Below, piece after piece: positions 50,935 through 51,070 of a DNA stretch of 51,070 nt. This DNA is from Candidatus Nanoarchaeia archaeon. Its GTDB lineage: Archaea; Nanobdellota; Nanobdellia; Woesearchaeales; JANQNE01. The stretch's first letter is position 1; each line of letters opens with the position of its first letter. The stretch lies in NCBI GenBank assembly GCA_028279725.1, contig JANQNE010000007.1, positions 163,406-214,475 on the forward strand, in the 5' to 3' direction. A program made the translations under genes and the position numbers. The notes beneath the pieces are model-generated. The model saw only the letters and a program-made list of their open reading frames with translations. It searched no databases and was not told the DNA's origin.

Positions 50935-51070
50935 TTAAAATTATAATTTAATAATCATTTCAAATCTAAATATTAAATAAAAAATATATTTCAAAAAATA
51001 CATAATATAAAATATATATTAAATTTATATCTTATTCTCGATAAAATAGATTTAATAAAATATTTCAATA

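Larger units (their letters stand above)
50837..51070. other. Candidate chromosomal replication origin
   Basis: This non-coding stretch next to cdc6 holds two inverted ORB-like elements (50861-50880 and 50911-50934) around a TATA and T-rich core (50881-50908), followed by a very AT-rich tract (about 50935-51070, almost no G or C) suitable as a DNA-unwinding element. Origins beside cdc6-polB-polC are known in Pyrococcus. The region runs off the window end, so further repeats may lie beyond. Confidence 0.6.

Noticed and set aside
1-51070. tRNA and rRNA genes.
   Set aside because: No cloverleaf with a T-loop consensus or rRNA segment was recognised in the intergenic gaps; isolated GTTCGAA-like strings fall inside genes such as secY.

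Overview
This window is a compact, AT-rich archaeal chromosome segment. Archaeal hallmarks are the ribosomal-protein order eL19-uL18-uS5-uL30-uL15-SecY, the eL34 and eL14 proteins, aIF2-beta, TFE, PAN, Pelota, FEN-1, Hjc, both subunits of the archaea-specific polymerase PolD, and TATA/BRE promoters with many leaderless or nearly leaderless genes. Very short intergenic gaps, small proteins, Cys-rich and coiled-coil secreted proteins and a ribose-1,5-bisphosphate isomerase fit a DPANN archaeon (Woesearchaeota/Pacearchaeota-like). That placement is inferred from gene content, not from a phylogeny.

Layout. 1-5804: end of a large ribosomal-protein operon running through SecY and a DUF106/YidC-like insertase, then eL34 and eL14; the adk, cmk and truB/cbf5 genes often found here are absent. 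5819-9796 (minus): pheS, a Cys-rich membrane protein and pheT in one operon. 9845-16938 (minus): DAHP synthase with a strongly folded leader, a TrmB-like regulator, AMP-forming acetyl-CoA synthetase, a K+-dependent-type membrane pyrophosphatase, and Pelota. 17006-23757 (plus): a cluster of five envelope proteins, namely a membrane-anchored beta-repeat protein, a multi-spanning protein ending in a lytic-transglycosylase-like domain, and three paralogous lipoprotein-like proteins. 23832-26744 (minus): coiled-coil protein, RFC small subunit, PRC-barrel protein, Cas4-like nuclease. 26841-32854: TyrRS, a membrane protein that appears to start at AUA, M16, M24 and M29 peptidases, and PAN. 32887-32957: a likely C/D box sRNA. 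32960-38260 (minus): K+ channel, Trm5-like methyltransferase, DMT transporter, FEN-1, a winged-helix/coiled-coil protein, tRNA-splicing endonuclease. 38383-40429 (plus): RNase Z, Hjc, TFE. 40433-43631 (minus): R15P isomerase, a small membrane protein, a second TrmB-like regulator, SpoIIM-like protein. 43712-44425 (plus): aIF2-beta and DUF424. 44426-50836 (minus): cdc6/orc1, polB and polC in one operon, followed by a candidate replication origin at 50837-51070.

How the genes work together. Most of the window is information processing: translation, tRNA maturation and charging, replication and repair. Two metabolic points stand out. Acetyl-CoA synthetase makes PPi next to a pyrophosphatase that could recover its energy, and R15P isomerase points to the archaeal AMP/nucleoside salvage route. 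The least explained and most interesting part is the 17-24 kb envelope cluster, where a peptidoglycan-hydrolase-like fold is tethered to the membrane of an archaeon and encoded beside triplicated lipoproteins. A role in contacting or breaching another cell's envelope is a reasonable hypothesis but unproven. No tRNA, rRNA, CRISPR array or insertion sequence was seen.
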